Shown here in pieces: positions 42,149-51,831 of a stretch of 64,000 nt of DNA. The stretch is from a virus: the IMG/VR virus record IMGVR_UViG_3300050120_000361, positions 62,001 through 126,000 of that record. One strand, written 5' to 3'. The translations under genes were made by a program, and so were the position numbers. The notes beneath the pieces are model-generated. The model was not told the DNA's origin and ran no database searches. It was given only the letters and a program-made list of their open reading frames with translations. Every line of letters begins with the position of its first letter. Position 1 is the stretch's first letter.

Positions 42149-42855
42149 TATTCTATGAATGTCTTGTTTGATTGGATTGTGTCAAGGTACTGCATGTCCT
42201 TCTGCTCCACCGGCGGGAACTGCGCGTTGTTTACCGGTATTGCCGCGGTGAGAGCGATGCGCAGCGAGGCGAGCATGGGCGCCGACGACGCGGTTTTTAC
42301 CACATTGAACATGGTGAACACCATCTGGCGCAGGGTGCTTATCTCAGTGAGAGCGTTCTTTAGGGCTGTTACATTGTCATCCCCGAGCACTGTAGCCTGA
42401 CCGTTGGTGCCGAGGTCTATGCGCTTATCGGTCATGTGTATCTGGTTGTCGGACACGTTCATACTCGCCTCGGTGTCCTGCACGTTCAGGTTTCCCTTTC
42501 CGTTAATGAAGTTTATGCCAAGTGAAGGCGTATAGCTCAGCTCGACGTTCCTATCATCAATGGTCCGCTTGAACAGCTCCACGTAGTTGAGGTAGTCGTC
42601 GTCTGACAGTCCGTTAGCTGGTGGGTCCACCTTGTTGAGGTACATGCCGGTGCTAAAGTTGCCGTTGAATATGAGAACCGGCACGCAGTCATTCTCCACC
42701 GGCAGGTACCGCACGCCCATGAACGGGAAATACCATGGAAGGTCATCCACAGCTATCTGCTCCGTATAGCCGGCAACCGTCGCCTTCACGCGGTACAGCT
42801 TCTGGTCGTCGTCCACCTTTACGATTTTGGCGAACATTATGGTAACGTTCTGCAT
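42148..42855 (-). CDS. Baseplate central spike/hub protein with gp5/gpV-like OB domain, 235 aa
   Basis: Residues about 5-75 look like the OB fold of T4 gp5 and P2 gpV. An IVKVDDDQKLYRVKATV strand is followed by LPWYFPFMGVRYLPVENDC, VPVLIFNGNFSTGMYL, the usual LPWA...P..Gd.V.v.F pattern. A short repeat-rich needle-like stretch follows (about 110-160, GNLNVQDTEASMNVSD) and then a helical tail. The lysozyme domain of T4 gp5 is absent. It would form the membrane-piercing needle of the tail. Overlaps (TAATG) link it to both neighbours. Confidence 0.75.
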   Translation of the reverse strand: MQNVTIMFAKIVKVDDDQKLYRVKATVAGYTEQIAVDDLPWYFPFMGVRYLPVENDCVPVLIFNGNFSTGMYLNKVDPPANGLSDDDYLNYVELFKRTIDDRNVELSYTPSLGINFINGKGNLNVQDTEASMNVSDNQIHMTDKRIDLGTNGQATVLGDDNVTALKNALTEISTLRQMVFTMFNVVKTASSAPMLASLRIALTAAIPVNNAQFPPVEQKDMQYLDTIQSNKTFIE

Positions 42856-44189
42856 TAGAAGCCCCTCCTCCTGTAGGCGTTGTACTCGCCGAGCTGCGGG
42901 TTCTTCTGCGCCGGGGCGTTCACCGCCGGCACGTAGGGGGTCCCGGCGGTGACGTCTGAGACCTGCTGCGGCGGAAGCAGTCCGGCTCCCTGAACGCTGT
43001 TGCCCAGGTTCAGAAGCGCATTGAAGTTCTTTGTTATGAGGCTTGCGAGACTGTCCTCCGCATTGAGCACGGTTGTGTCCACGTAGTTTATGCCGGCTGC
43101 GAACGCGTTCTGAACCATTGAGGAAGCGTTCGCAGCCGTGAAGCCGCTTATTATCTGGCCAAGAAACTGATTGCTCGATGTGAGCTTCTGCGCCTCGGAC
43201 CTGACAAGTCCTGGAAGCTGAACCGCCGCCGTCTTTGCCATCTTGCCAAGCGAGGAGGTCAACTGCTTGAAAAGCGAAGCGTCCGGCTGCTGGGCCTGCG
43301 TGCCGAGAGCAGCCACCCTGTTCTGTGCCGCCAGTGCCGCGAGGACGCTGCCGAAGTCGAAGTTGCCCATGCTGTTGTTGAACCTGCCGGTGTAGTTGCC
43401 GAAGCGGAAGTTCAGTGAAAGGTTCTGCATGAGCGGCGTTCCCTGCATCTCATTGGAAACGGTGCCGGCGAACTGGCTGCCGGTCTCAAGCGGGTTTATG
43501 TTTACGTCTCCGAACTTGTATATGACGTGGTTGAACTGCGCCATGGTGCCGTTCTGCGAGAACTGCTGGTCAGACAGCTTGCGCAGGGTAGGGAAAACCA
43601 CCTGCTGTATCTTGTCTATTGGTATGTTGTTGGGGTCCACCGAATTGTCAGGGTCCTGGTCGTAGAGGTCCATGCGGTAGTAGTTAGAGTTGAACACCAG
43701 CACGCTCATGTCGAACCTGCGCAAATTGGCCGGAAGCACCTCAACCTGCCTCGTGTCGTCATGCCATATCTGCCTGTAAGTCGCCATGAGGCCGGTGAAA
43801 AGCATGTCGGATGTCTCACGTATCTGAAACACCAGCTTCTCGCTCTCGTTGAAGTTGTCCTGCGGCGCCCAGTTCTCCACAATGGAAAGCCCGTCAACCT
43901 GCATTACAAGGAAGTCGTAATCAGACCAGAACTGCTGCCAAACGGAAATCCACTGCTTAAGCATCGTGTACCTCGCACTGTCGCCAATCCTCCTTAGGTA
44001 TGCGAGCGCGCTGTCCGTGTATGACTCATCAGCCAACAAACCGTAGGTCTTGTCGTAGTTCATGAGCACCTTGAATGACAGAGACAGCGGGTCGTGGTAA
44101 GTCTTCATGGTGAGAGCGCGCATCTCACCGGTAATGAACTCGGTATAGTTACCCAATTGGTAGTACTGGTTTGTAGGGCTGCTGCTCAT
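42855..44189 (-). CDS. Predicted baseplate or tail-tube-associated protein, 444 aa
   Basis: The N-terminal half is alpha/beta with FDMSVLVFNSNYYRMDL and acidic DPDNSVDPNN. The C-terminal 200 residues are Gln/Ala/Asn-rich, low in charge and helical, like membrane- or hub-associated segments. No enzyme motif. It is the first gene of the minus-strand baseplate trio, immediately downstream of the divergent control region. It could be the hub or tube-cap protein; this is inferred only from its neighbours. Confidence 0.65.
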   Translation of the reverse strand: MSSSPTNQYYQLGNYTEFITGEMRALTMKTYHDPLSLSFKVLMNYDKTYGLLADESYTDSALAYLRRIGDSARYTMLKQWISVWQQFWSDYDFLVMQVDGLSIVENWAPQDNFNESEKLVFQIRETSDMLFTGLMATYRQIWHDDTRQVEVLPANLRRFDMSVLVFNSNYYRMDLYDQDPDNSVDPNNIPIDKIQQVVFPTLRKLSDQQFSQNGTMAQFNHVIYKFGDVNINPLETGSQFAGTVSNEMQGTPLMQNLSLNFRFGNYTGRFNNSMGNFDFGSVLAALAAQNRVAALGTQAQQPDASLFKQLTSSLGKMAKTAAVQLPGLVRSEAQKLTSSNQFLGQIISGFTAANASSMVQNAFAAGINYVDTTVLNAEDSLASLITKNFNALLNLGNSVQGAGLLPPQQVSDVTAGTPYVPAVNAPAQKNPQLGEYNAYRRRGF

Positions 44190-44418
44190 TTTCCTGTTTG
44201 GATTTTATTTGGTTTTTGGGGTCCTTTTTGTTATGTTATTTATGGTATGCTTATTTCGCTGAAAATTCTTTTTCGTCCCGTCGGGCCGTGTTGTACCGGC
44301 CGCCGCGCCAGGACAGGCCCGCCCTTTATCGGCGAAGGGTAACGGGAAAAACCAACTATAACGCGAATGATACATATTATTCGGTGACTTTACACCAAAA
44401 ACACATAACGAAGCGAAG
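44190..44418. promoter_or_regulatory. Divergent intergenic region between the two gene blocks
   Basis: The 229 bp between the diverging baseplate genes must contain promoters for both strands. On the minus strand CATAAATA (44238-44245) is one base from the T4 late promoter TATAAATA. A GC-rich block near 44280-44330 carries partial inverted repeats. No TAnnTTTG promoter was found. No gene is supported here. Confidence 0.5.
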
Positions 44419-45369
44419 ATGAATTTACCTGAAATAGGCCCGCTGCTAACCAACCAATCCACTTACATAACCGCCACCGGCGCACTGCTCGATTTGGACA
44501 AGGCCAACCAGAACAGCACCCCCTTCTTTTTCTCGAGGATGGTGGCCATGCAGCTGCCGCAGTACGCGGTGCCCAATTTCTTTTTGGACCTTACGAGCCA
44601 GGGCGTGATTTCCACGAGCCCAAACACCATACTGCCGAAGGGCATTCAGTACTACACGGAGAACATATCAAGGAACTTCCTTTCCTCTTACTCCAAACGC
44701 GGAACAGAGCTTGCTTTCTGGAAGCTCCTGAACAAGTGCGGCATGTCCTACGCCGACATCCAGGCCTCCATCAAATTCGTAAACAAGGTGGCCACTTCGA
44801 ACTTCATAACCATTGAGAACAACGGCGGCTGGGGCGAAATCGTCGGCGTAATACCGAACCAGTGCAGCATACTCACCACCGCCTGGGCTAACAACCCCAA
44901 CGTTCCGGACATAGTGACTTCGGACCCGCAGAACGACAGCGACGGCCTGTTCGACACCGGCGATAAGGAGTTCACCTTCACCGATCCCCTTTCAAAGCAG
45001 ACACTGGACTTCGACAACTGCACGTTCGACACCGACACCCCGAACGAGTCTTTCGACTTCAACCTACTGCTGTTCTTCTACCAGGACGCGGACGGAATAG
45101 ACAAGCTGCACGGCGTGAACTTCATAGCCCCGTACGTTAACATGGTTTCCTACTGGCAGCTCCCGATCTCGACACAGTTCAACAACCAGGCTACATCGGT
45201 TGGGTACCAGTACAAACTGAATTTGAAGACCTGCAACAATGCGGCTTCTTTGGTGCTTGTCCAGGACTACAACGGCGACGGCTCGCAGTGGAACCTGTAC
45301 TTCGAGAGCCTATCAAACTTCAACAGCTTCCTTGAGCTGCAGAAGCGCGGCAACACGCCAGTGGGCTAA
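44419..45369 (+). CDS. Predicted baseplate/tail structural protein, 316 aa
   Basis: First gene of the plus-strand block. The N-terminal half has FFFSRMVAMQLPQYAVPNFF and a helical AFWKLLNKCGMSYAD segment. The C-terminal half is beta-rich and acidic. No family was recognised, but composition and position among baseplate genes point to a structural role. The start follows an A-rich leader (AACGAAGCGAAG) with weak GAAG similarity to a ribosome-binding site. No membrane or signal segment. Confidence 0.65.
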   Translation: MNLPEIGPLLTNQSTYITATGALLDLDKANQNSTPFFFSRMVAMQLPQYAVPNFFLDLTSQGVISTSPNTILPKGIQYYTENISRNFLSSYSKRGTELAFWKLLNKCGMSYADIQASIKFVNKVATSNFITIENNGGWGEIVGVIPNQCSILTTAWANNPNVPDIVTSDPQNDSDGLFDTGDKEFTFTDPLSKQTLDFDNCTFDTDTPNESFDFNLLLFFYQDADGIDKLHGVNFIAPYVNMVSYWQLPISTQFNNQATSVGYQYKLNLKTCNNAASLVLVQDYNGDGSQWNLYFESLSNFNSFLELQKRGNTPVG

Positions 45370-45442
45370 TACAGATACGATACCCAAAACGGCGGACCAA
45401 TAAAAGGGCGGCCGCCGGTACGAAACTAACGAAAAGCGAAAC

Positions 45443-45739
45443 ATGGCATTGGACAGGAAAGTTCCGGTTACACTGGTCTGGGTTGATACGATGCCCGACT
45501 ACAATACAATGGAGGATGGCGTGGTGTACATATCGGAAAAGTACCACACCTCCACACACAGGTGCCTTTGCGGGTGCGGGTCTAAGACGGTGCTTCCAAT
45601 AAACGAGCGCCCCGGAAGGGATTTCGGTTGGGACCTGGCAAAGCACCCGAACGGTAAGGTCTCTTTCACACCATCCATAGGAAACTACCCATGCAAAGCG
45701 CACTACCACATAACAGAAAATGTCGGCGTATTCGTGTGA
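45443..45739 (+). CDS. DUF6527 family protein, 98 aa
   Basis: The core matches the DUF6527 pattern: GVVYISEKYHTSTHRCLCGCGSKTV, split here around residues 26-50, with His and Cys residues (H39, C41, C43, C45), then VSFTPSIGNYPCKAHYHI (residues 73-90) ending in His and Cys ligands. The conserved set suggests a bound zinc ion. In bacteria the family is often encoded near ThiF/E1-like and ubiquitin-like conflict genes, but none is visible here. Its role in the phage is unknown. It sits between two structural genes and ends just before an AT-rich promoter region. Confidence 0.75.
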   Translation: MALDRKVPVTLVWVDTMPDYNTMEDGVVYISEKYHTSTHRCLCGCGSKTVLPINERPGRDFGWDLAKHPNGKVSFTPSIGNYPCKAHYHITENVGVFV

Positions 45740-45800
45740 GTATATAGTGTGAGAAAATAGAGCCCGTACGTTATCCCAAAGAAGTTAAATCAGGTCAGGA

Positions 45801-45832
45801 TTGGTAGAAACACTAACTATAGGTTAATTTTG
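45801..45832 (+). promoter_or_regulatory. Bacteroidota-type promoter candidate
   Basis: TTG at 45801-45803 and TAATTTTG at 45825-45832, a match to TAnnTTTG with a 21-bp spacer. This fits the -33/-7 promoter of Bacteroidota housekeeping sigma. It lies in a 273-bp AT-rich gap (45740-46012) with no gene and would drive the baseplate-fibre operon that begins at 46013. Confidence 0.6.
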
Positions 45833-45849
45833 TAACACAGAGTAAATAT

Positions 45850-45861
45850 CGTTAATTAACG
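45850..45861. promoter_or_regulatory. 12-bp palindrome, possible operator
   Basis: CGTTAATTAACG is a perfect palindrome about 18 bp beyond the promoter's -7 element, where a repressor would block transcription. A GTTA...TAAC near-palindrome overlaps the -7 element itself. Confidence 0.4.
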
Positions 45862-46012
45862 GCTAATTATCCAAGCAATCCTCGATAAAAATAAGGAAAA
45901 AGCGTGAAAAACTGCAGAAAAACACCCTACGTTTATACTATAAAGCGAAATGAAACAGAATTTTCGCCCTTGAATTTAGGTGATATATAACCGATAAGGC
46001 CCAGAAAATCAG

Positions 46013-46408
46013 ATGTCATCACAGCCGTACATAGATATAAACCTGGCAGGTACCGGCATATCGGACAATGTCATAACCAACGACCTGCAGCTTTTCTTCC
46101 AGGAGGTCCAGCTCGCCCTGTCGGTGGGTCCGGACGGCTCATGGGGTTCCAGGGACTCGATAGACATCACGAAGTACCTTTTCAACCAGTACGTGACTGT
46201 CAATCAGATACAGAACGAGATTGACTCGTTCATTACCGCATACTGCAGCCAGGCCGGCACCTTCCAGCACAGCATAGACGTGAGCATACTGAAGGTGAAC
46301 AGCCAAGACCTAATCTACATCGTGATGACCGTCTACCCTGCCGGCGCCAACAGGTCTTTCGTACAGAAGTATCTGCTTGGGTCTGATGCGATAACCGAGC
46401 TACAATAA
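46013..46408 (+). CDS. Baseplate wedge gp25-like protein, 131 aa
   Basis: The central part, LQLFFQEVQLALSVGPDG followed by DITKYLFNQ, the helix QIQNEIDSFITAYC and the strand HSIDVSILKV, fits the gp25/lysozyme-like baseplate protein family (conserved in contractile tails and T6SS). The length of 131 is close to T4 gp25 (132). It sits directly upstream of a gp6/J-like gene, the usual order in contractile-tail clusters. It starts 273 nt after the DUF6527 gene, downstream of the promoter candidate. Confidence 0.6.
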   Translation: MSSQPYIDINLAGTGISDNVITNDLQLFFQEVQLALSVGPDGSWGSRDSIDITKYLFNQYVTVNQIQNEIDSFITAYCSQAGTFQHSIDVSILKVNSQDLIYIVMTVYPAGANRSFVQKYLLGSDAITELQ

Positions 46409-46421
46409 AAATAATAAGGAA

Positions 46422-47966
46422 ATGTCGAACCAGCCATCAACAGGTAACACTCTAACCAAAATATTCCAGAAGTTCATTCCGGACAATATAGCGCGAAGCC
46501 AGACATCCGTGTTCTGGCAGCTATTCTCGGGCTTTGACGCGATGGCGCAGCAGTTCGAAACCATACTCAAGACATTCAAGAAGGAGCGCAACATGCTCAC
46601 AGCGAACCACGTGACTTCGCTCCGCTCGCTGGCCGCCGGCAACGGTTTCGAGCCAACCCTAAAGACGCCAGCCACGGGAATGGCGTCAATTCAGGCCAGT
46701 TCCGCGCTTTTCAACCGGGTAGGCTTTCCGCTGTACCTGCCGCCATACGCCCAGTTCACAGAAACCAACTCAGGGCTGGCATTCTACTACGACTCCAGCA
46801 AAGTGCTTCGCATAGACAACAGCGCGGCGCTGCTAACCCTCACAGAGGGCGAGCCGCAGCAGCAGACACAGGTGTCCACGGGAAGGTACATCGAAAGGTA
46901 CTACCTGAGCAGCGACGCCGTCGCTGATGGAAGCATAATGGTCAGCGTGGGTTCGGTTCAGTACCTGAACGTCAAGTCATTCTTCGACTCGGCCAACCTG
47001 AACGGTGGGCTGCTGTTCATGGTAAAGTTCAGCAACAGGGCGGACATGCCTATAGTCGTTTACGTCATGGGCGCTCAGCTGAACGACACGGTCACTATAG
47101 CCTGGAAGTCAACCGCCGGCGAGGGGGGCAACCTCCCGGCCGACGCGTCTTTCACCACCACGGACATGATTACCGCCCAGGGGCTCGAGGTGAACCCTTC
47201 CTCGACGGAGGCCATAATATCCGTGGTGTCCGGCTTCCGACTCGGCAGCAACGGCACCGATGAGAACGCTCTGCGGGCGGCAATCGGTTTCAATCACGGT
47301 GTGGTGCTTCTTTTCGATACCGTGTCCTACACGGCATTCATAGACAAGTTCAGCACCCTGCTAACGCAGAAGGTCGTGCCCAACCAGTCCTCCAAGCAGA
47401 TAAGCAACATATACGTCTCGCTCAAGACTTACCTCAATCCGAACCTTTCGCTCTCGCTTCAGCAGCAGTACCAGGACATAATCGGCACGGGTTCGTGGCT
47501 CGTGCCTTCGGACCAGAAGACGATACTTGACGGGCTCATTTCAGCGAATGAGTACGCGCTCAGCTCGCACAACCTTTTCGACTCTGAGACCAACAGCTAC
47601 GCGCTTCAGGTCCTGTTCGACACCAGCCTAGACCAGCAGGCGAACCAGCAGGCGCTGCTTAACACGATATACGAGGCTTTCAGCCAATTCCTATGGAACT
47701 CCTCGTGGACCGTCAACCTCGAGCTCCTTTTCGACGGTTTCATGACCGACAACAACGTAACTTTCGCCTGGACCGTATTCTCACAGTCGGACGAGGCCGC
47801 CAAGCTCTCAACAAAGGCGGTGGGCCAGCCCACGTCCCACGTCCTGACCAATATCGGCGGAATTACACCGGTACTTCACGGCAACTTCCCGATAGCAGAC
47901 CAGAACATGAACCCAGTGCAGCTGTTCTTCGACGTGAACATAGTCTCACAGGAGTCCCTCGGGTAA
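46422..47966 (+). CDS. Baseplate wedge gp6/J-like protein, 514 aa
   Basis: Large beta/alpha protein following the gp25-like gene. The middle part has LPPYAQFTETNSGLAFYY, and a late block has GSNGTDENALRAAIGFNHG, then a helix ending in DKF, matching the order of the J/gp6 family (conserved GxDGE... and xAxR-type segments). It should form the wedge ring of the contractile baseplate. The ATG lies in an AATAAGGAA leader with AAGGA but a short spacer. No signal or membrane segments. Confidence 0.65.
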   Translation: MSNQPSTGNTLTKIFQKFIPDNIARSQTSVFWQLFSGFDAMAQQFETILKTFKKERNMLTANHVTSLRSLAAGNGFEPTLKTPATGMASIQASSALFNRVGFPLYLPPYAQFTETNSGLAFYYDSSKVLRIDNSAALLTLTEGEPQQQTQVSTGRYIERYYLSSDAVADGSIMVSVGSVQYLNVKSFFDSANLNGGLLFMVKFSNRADMPIVVYVMGAQLNDTVTIAWKSTAGEGGNLPADASFTTTDMITAQGLEVNPSSTEAIISVVSGFRLGSNGTDENALRAAIGFNHGVVLLFDTVSYTAFIDKFSTLLTQKVVPNQSSKQISNIYVSLKTYLNPNLSLSLQQQYQDIIGTGSWLVPSDQKTILDGLISANEYALSSHNLFDSETNSYALQVLFDTSLDQQANQQALLNTIYEAFSQFLWNSSWTVNLELLFDGFMTDNNVTFAWTVFSQSDEAAKLSTKAVGQPTSHVLTNIGGITPVLHGNFPIADQNMNPVQLFFDVNIVSQESLG

Positions 47967-48019
47967 GCGGAAAGGGAAAAATCAAATGAAATCAACAGTG
48001 ATAAATAAGGCAAAACGAT

Positions 48020-50815
48020 ATGACTCTGATAGCACCAAATAAGCATTTAAAGGCCAATCCCATAGTACTCACCGTGGCTGCAGTGTCGGGTGCTATTCTT
48101 CAGTTTTCCATAAGCTCCGGCAACCCGGCGCTGTATTCCTACAGGCCGATAAGGGTCACCATACACGGAGTTGAGTACGCGACAACCTACTACCCTGTGA
48201 ATGGCGTGCCGTCCCTCGTGCTCGGAGCTTCATGGTCCGGCGTAGGCGTTGGCGACCAGGTGACCTTCAACGACTCATTCAACATGAGCGCCACGGAGGA
48301 CAACGAGAACGTAACCGTAAGGGACATCATAATGAACCTCGGCGCCATAGACGATAGCATCAGCAATGGCGCGTTGACGGTCAAGGGAAGGCCTGGACTG
48401 ATGACCGGCGAGCAGTCCATGAAGGCAAACCAGGCGAAGTTCCCTGTCAGCTGGTACGGCAGCTCGGTGACTCTCGTGAATTCGCCGCTGTCCTACCAGT
48501 TGGCCGGCATAGTCGATTTCGGCATATTCCAAAGCATAGACAACCAGCACCAAATCGTTCATGAGTTCGTAATGAGCTGGCACACATCGCAGGCGGTGTT
48601 CAGGCTTACGTACCAGGACCAGGAAAACACCCTCGACGCCAACGGGCACGTCGTGGACCCTTGGTGCCTGCAGTGCCTCTCCTACGCCAACCCGCACGGG
48701 ATAGGCATAACGCTGCAGATGGTGAAGCAGTACGGACAGAACCCGGCCCTGGCCGTGTACGTGAGGTTTGACGGGGTGCAGGCCGGGCCGGACACAAATG
48801 ACAACGTCCTGGTAACGCACTACATCCGCAGCCTGCAGAACCTTCACTCGACAATGCCGACAAATACCGGCCTGATAGGGAACCTGTACTGGACAATACC
48901 GGCGAATGCGGACAATACCAGCCTTAACAATTACAGCATAACCGCGAGCGACGACATGCGCTTCGTGAAGGGGCAGAGCGGCTACACCAATTCCGGCCCG
49001 CTCGACCCCACGCCCATTGGGCACTCCAAGCTCGTTCCAATAGCGATACCGAGCGGAGCGGACCTGAACAACTACTCATTCCCTGGATACTACGCGAACT
49101 ACTCCTCATCAGGCATAACTAACCTGCCCTCGGGCGTGGTCTACGCTTTCAACCTCGAGGTCTCGCCGTACAGCGCGATAGGGGTTCCCGGCACCAGCAG
49201 GATGGTTCTGCAGAGGCTCGAGACGCTCACGGCCACAGGCACGGGCCCGTTCGTGAACCATTCAATAGTCTGGGAGCGCGTCTCGAACCAGGCGACAGGG
49301 GCCCTTTCATGGTCCCCTTGGGAGGCTGTCGGCAAGGCGGTGCACACGCACCCTGCAACAGACATAGTGACGGACTCCACACACCTGTTCGTAACCCAGG
49401 CCGAAATTGACGCCTGGAACGCCCTATCGGCCGGCTCATCTTACTGGAACACTCCGGTGGCCACAGTGGGCGCGCTTTCTGGCCCTATAGGGTCCACGCG
49501 CTTCGTCACCGGCACGGGCTACTTCTACACCAATGTGGGCGGCGTCTGGGTTCCAACCTCGGCCAATTCCATACCGAACGCAGACGCAACCCACGACGGC
49601 ATACTTACGGCGGCGGATTGGACCCGTTTCGGACAGTCATATTTCGGAAGGCTCGCCAACAATAACGCTTGGGTTATGACGCCGAACCCCAACACGGTAT
49701 ACGGCGCCTCGTTCGCCAACCTGCCCAATGACGTGTTGGACATGGTCACGCGCGCAACGCCTCTTTCATCCATACTCGGACAGAAGTCCATTGCCTTCGG
49801 CTTTGAGGACAGCAGGGCCGGCGGGGCCTACGGCATAGTGCTGGGCTCATCCGTAACGGCTAACGGCGCCAACGCAACGGCCATTGGGTACAACTTCTCA
49901 AGCAATTTCGCCAACATAGTGGCGATAGGGGCCGGAATGCTCGCCGACGCCGCGGGGGCAGTGGTGCTCGGAAGGTGGAACACCTCTCCCGCGTCCGGAG
50001 GCTACGGCTTCCTGATAGGGAACGGCGGCGGCTCGGGCTCAAGGGCTAACCTTTTCGGTGTGACAACGGGCGGGGTTGCCGTCCTCGCCGGCGGCTACTC
50101 GGTTACGGGCAAGACTTCAGACGATGTCCTTACCGGCGACGGCGGCTCATTCAGCAAATCCGCGTTTGAGGCGGCTATACTCGCCGTGACCAATTCGGGA
50201 AGCAAGACTGAGATTTACCTGAAGCCGGGCTTCTCGCAGTTCGTGCTCGACTGGTCGCTGTTCTCCGCGCAGTACGGCTCATTCGGCAACATAGCGGCCT
50301 ACTCGCTGATAGACAAGAACAAGTACTCTTCAGAGACCCTGCCCACCATAATGAAGACTGGCTGGGTCAACTCATCGGCCCTTGACCCAACGCTCACGCA
50401 ATTGGACCTGAACGTTCTGTCGCTATCCGTTTCTGGCGGCAACTGGGTGCTGAGCGGCGATTTGGTGCCTGCTCTCGGGGAGACAAGCGGCTACACGCTT
50501 CAGTGGGCGAACGACGCCGGCGGGGCCACTTGGGCCAACCTGTCCACCACAAGCACGGGAGGCGTGATAGGCGCGCAGTCGATACCGGTCTCCTCACTGC
50601 CCAACGGGCTGAAGCTGCGTGTGCTCGCAACCTCACTCTCCACAACCGGGCCCGTATACCATATAGGCCTTGACTACGAAAGCGATTTGGCCGTGCTGGA
50701 CATTGACTGGCCGAGCGGCGAGAACGGTTCCGGACAGTACGTGAACGTCGCCAAGCAGGCGCTGTCATACACAATAGACCTATCAAACCTTGAGGCGCTT
50801 CTGATAATATCCTAA
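48020..50815 (+). CDS. Tail fibre protein with YadA-head-like region, 931 aa
   Basis: The N-terminal half is beta-rich and without charge clusters. The middle contains THPATDI (about 440), a frequent fibre motif. The segment about 600-660 has AFGFEDSRAGGAYGIVLGSS and ATAIGYNFSSN, AIGAGML repeats like the YadA/Hep-Hag head of trimeric adhesins. The C-terminal part is beta-rich. It is thus a trimeric receptor-binding fibre. It follows the gp6-like gene by 53 nt and precedes two more fibre genes. No catalytic or S74 domain. Confidence 0.8.
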   Translation: MTLIAPNKHLKANPIVLTVAAVSGAILQFSISSGNPALYSYRPIRVTIHGVEYATTYYPVNGVPSLVLGASWSGVGVGDQVTFNDSFNMSATEDNENVTVRDIIMNLGAIDDSISNGALTVKGRPGLMTGEQSMKANQAKFPVSWYGSSVTLVNSPLSYQLAGIVDFGIFQSIDNQHQIVHEFVMSWHTSQAVFRLTYQDQENTLDANGHVVDPWCLQCLSYANPHGIGITLQMVKQYGQNPALAVYVRFDGVQAGPDTNDNVLVTHYIRSLQNLHSTMPTNTGLIGNLYWTIPANADNTSLNNYSITASDDMRFVKGQSGYTNSGPLDPTPIGHSKLVPIAIPSGADLNNYSFPGYYANYSSSGITNLPSGVVYAFNLEVSPYSAIGVPGTSRMVLQRLETLTATGTGPFVNHSIVWERVSNQATGALSWSPWEAVGKAVHTHPATDIVTDSTHLFVTQAEIDAWNALSAGSSYWNTPVATVGALSGPIGSTRFVTGTGYFYTNVGGVWVPTSANSIPNADATHDGILTAADWTRFGQSYFGRLANNNAWVMTPNPNTVYGASFANLPNDVLDMVTRATPLSSILGQKSIAFGFEDSRAGGAYGIVLGSSVTANGANATAIGYNFSSNFANIVAIGAGMLADAAGAVVLGRWNTSPASGGYGFLIGNGGGSGSRANLFGVTTGGVAVLAGGYSVTGKTSDDVLTGDGGSFSKSAFEAAILAVTNSGSKTEIYLKPGFSQFVLDWSLFSAQYGSFGNIAAYSLIDKNKYSSETLPTIMKTGWVNSSALDPTLTQLDLNVLSLSVSGGNWVLSGDLVPALGETSGYTLQWANDAGGATWANLSTTSTGGVIGAQSIPVSSLPNGLKLRVLATSLSTTGPVYHIGLDYESDLAVLDIDWPSGENGSGQYVNVAKQALSYTIDLSNLEALLIIS

Positions 50816-50826
50816 CAAACGAGAAC

Positions 50827-51795
50827 ATGACATTAGTTAAAAAACGAAGCGAGGGCATCGGCCAGATAGACGACTACCTATCGGTAGCGCAGCAGTTCGC
50901 CATACCCACGGGCGGCGTTGACCCAGTGGGGATGCAGCCAACCGACGAGTCGGGCGGAACCACCAAGGTGCCCCTGTTCTTCAACACCTCATCCAATGAG
51001 CTGCGGGCGTTCTACAGCGGGGCGTGGAACGCCGTGTCTCCAGACCTTTCAGGCTACGCCCTGACAGCTGACATGGAGTCCTACGTGGCGACGGCGCTTG
51101 GCGGCTACTACGACGCTGCGGCCATAAACAGCATGCTGGCGCTGCTCAACTGCGGGTCGTTCAACCTCGGCGTGGACCCCACGGGGAACCTGACCGCGCT
51201 TCGCGAGCAGGGCGGCGACGCCGAGCAGACCGCGGGCGCGCTTTGGATTGGATGGAACCTGAGCAACGGACTCGGCGAGATAGACTTTCTGTCCACGCAG
51301 GGCACATCAGACGTGGCCGTGGGCGGGTTCCAGTTCTGGAAGATAAACAACGAGTGGCAGACCGGCCAGGAGGACAAGCTGCTTCTGAACCTAAAGGGAG
51401 ACGACTACATAGCGGTTTTCGGCGGAATGGTGGCGCTCGGCGAACTCGACGACTACGCGTCGCCGGCCGCACTGGCGCTTACCGTGGACCCCACGTTCAA
51501 CATAATACGCGGCAGGAGCATATACAATTTCGGCCAGGACTTGAACCTTGTGCTGAGCGGAACTTTTTTCCAAGCCGCAATGGGAGCCAATTCGGCGGTA
51601 ACCATAGAGCTTCCCGCGGTGCAGGCGAACGACGTCTATCAGGTTTTCATACAGCCGGTAACCGGAAACTCCAGGGGAAACATAGTGCAGAACCAGACGC
51701 AGGAGTCATTCGATGTGGAATGGCCGGACGGCGAGATAAGCGGCGACACCATGTTCAATTGGCTGATAATACCGAACAACTTCTTCCTGCCATAA
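50827..51795 (+). CDS. Tail-fibre-like protein sharing N-terminal domain with the long fibre, 322 aa
   Basis: The first 70 residues (VGQIDDYLSVAQQF-like, here GIGQIDDYLSVAQQFAIPT) align with the start of the 2267-residue fibre (EVGQVDERLAISVQLGIPT), including a later PLFFNTS versus PIYWNTA. The rest is beta-rich, ending WPDGEISGDTMFNWLIIP. The shared N-terminus probably attaches both proteins to the same baseplate site. No known enzymatic domain. The gene lies 11 nt after the preceding fibre gene. Confidence 0.7.
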   Translation: MTLVKKRSEGIGQIDDYLSVAQQFAIPTGGVDPVGMQPTDESGGTTKVPLFFNTSSNELRAFYSGAWNAVSPDLSGYALTADMESYVATALGGYYDAAAINSMLALLNCGSFNLGVDPTGNLTALREQGGDAEQTAGALWIGWNLSNGLGEIDFLSTQGTSDVAVGGFQFWKINNEWQTGQEDKLLLNLKGDDYIAVFGGMVALGELDDYASPAALALTVDPTFNIIRGRSIYNFGQDLNLVLSGTFFQAAMGANSAVTIELPAVQANDVYQVFIQPVTGNSRGNIVQNQTQESFDVEWPDGEISGDTMFNWLIIPNNFFLP

Positions 51796-51831
51796 AATAA
51801 ACATAAAACTAAAACCATAAAAACTAATAAA

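Noticed and set aside
48275-49024. 249-codon minus-strand frame inside the first long fibre gene
   Set aside because: It overlaps a clear fibre protein and has low-complexity His/Val/Arg-rich content of an antisense frame.
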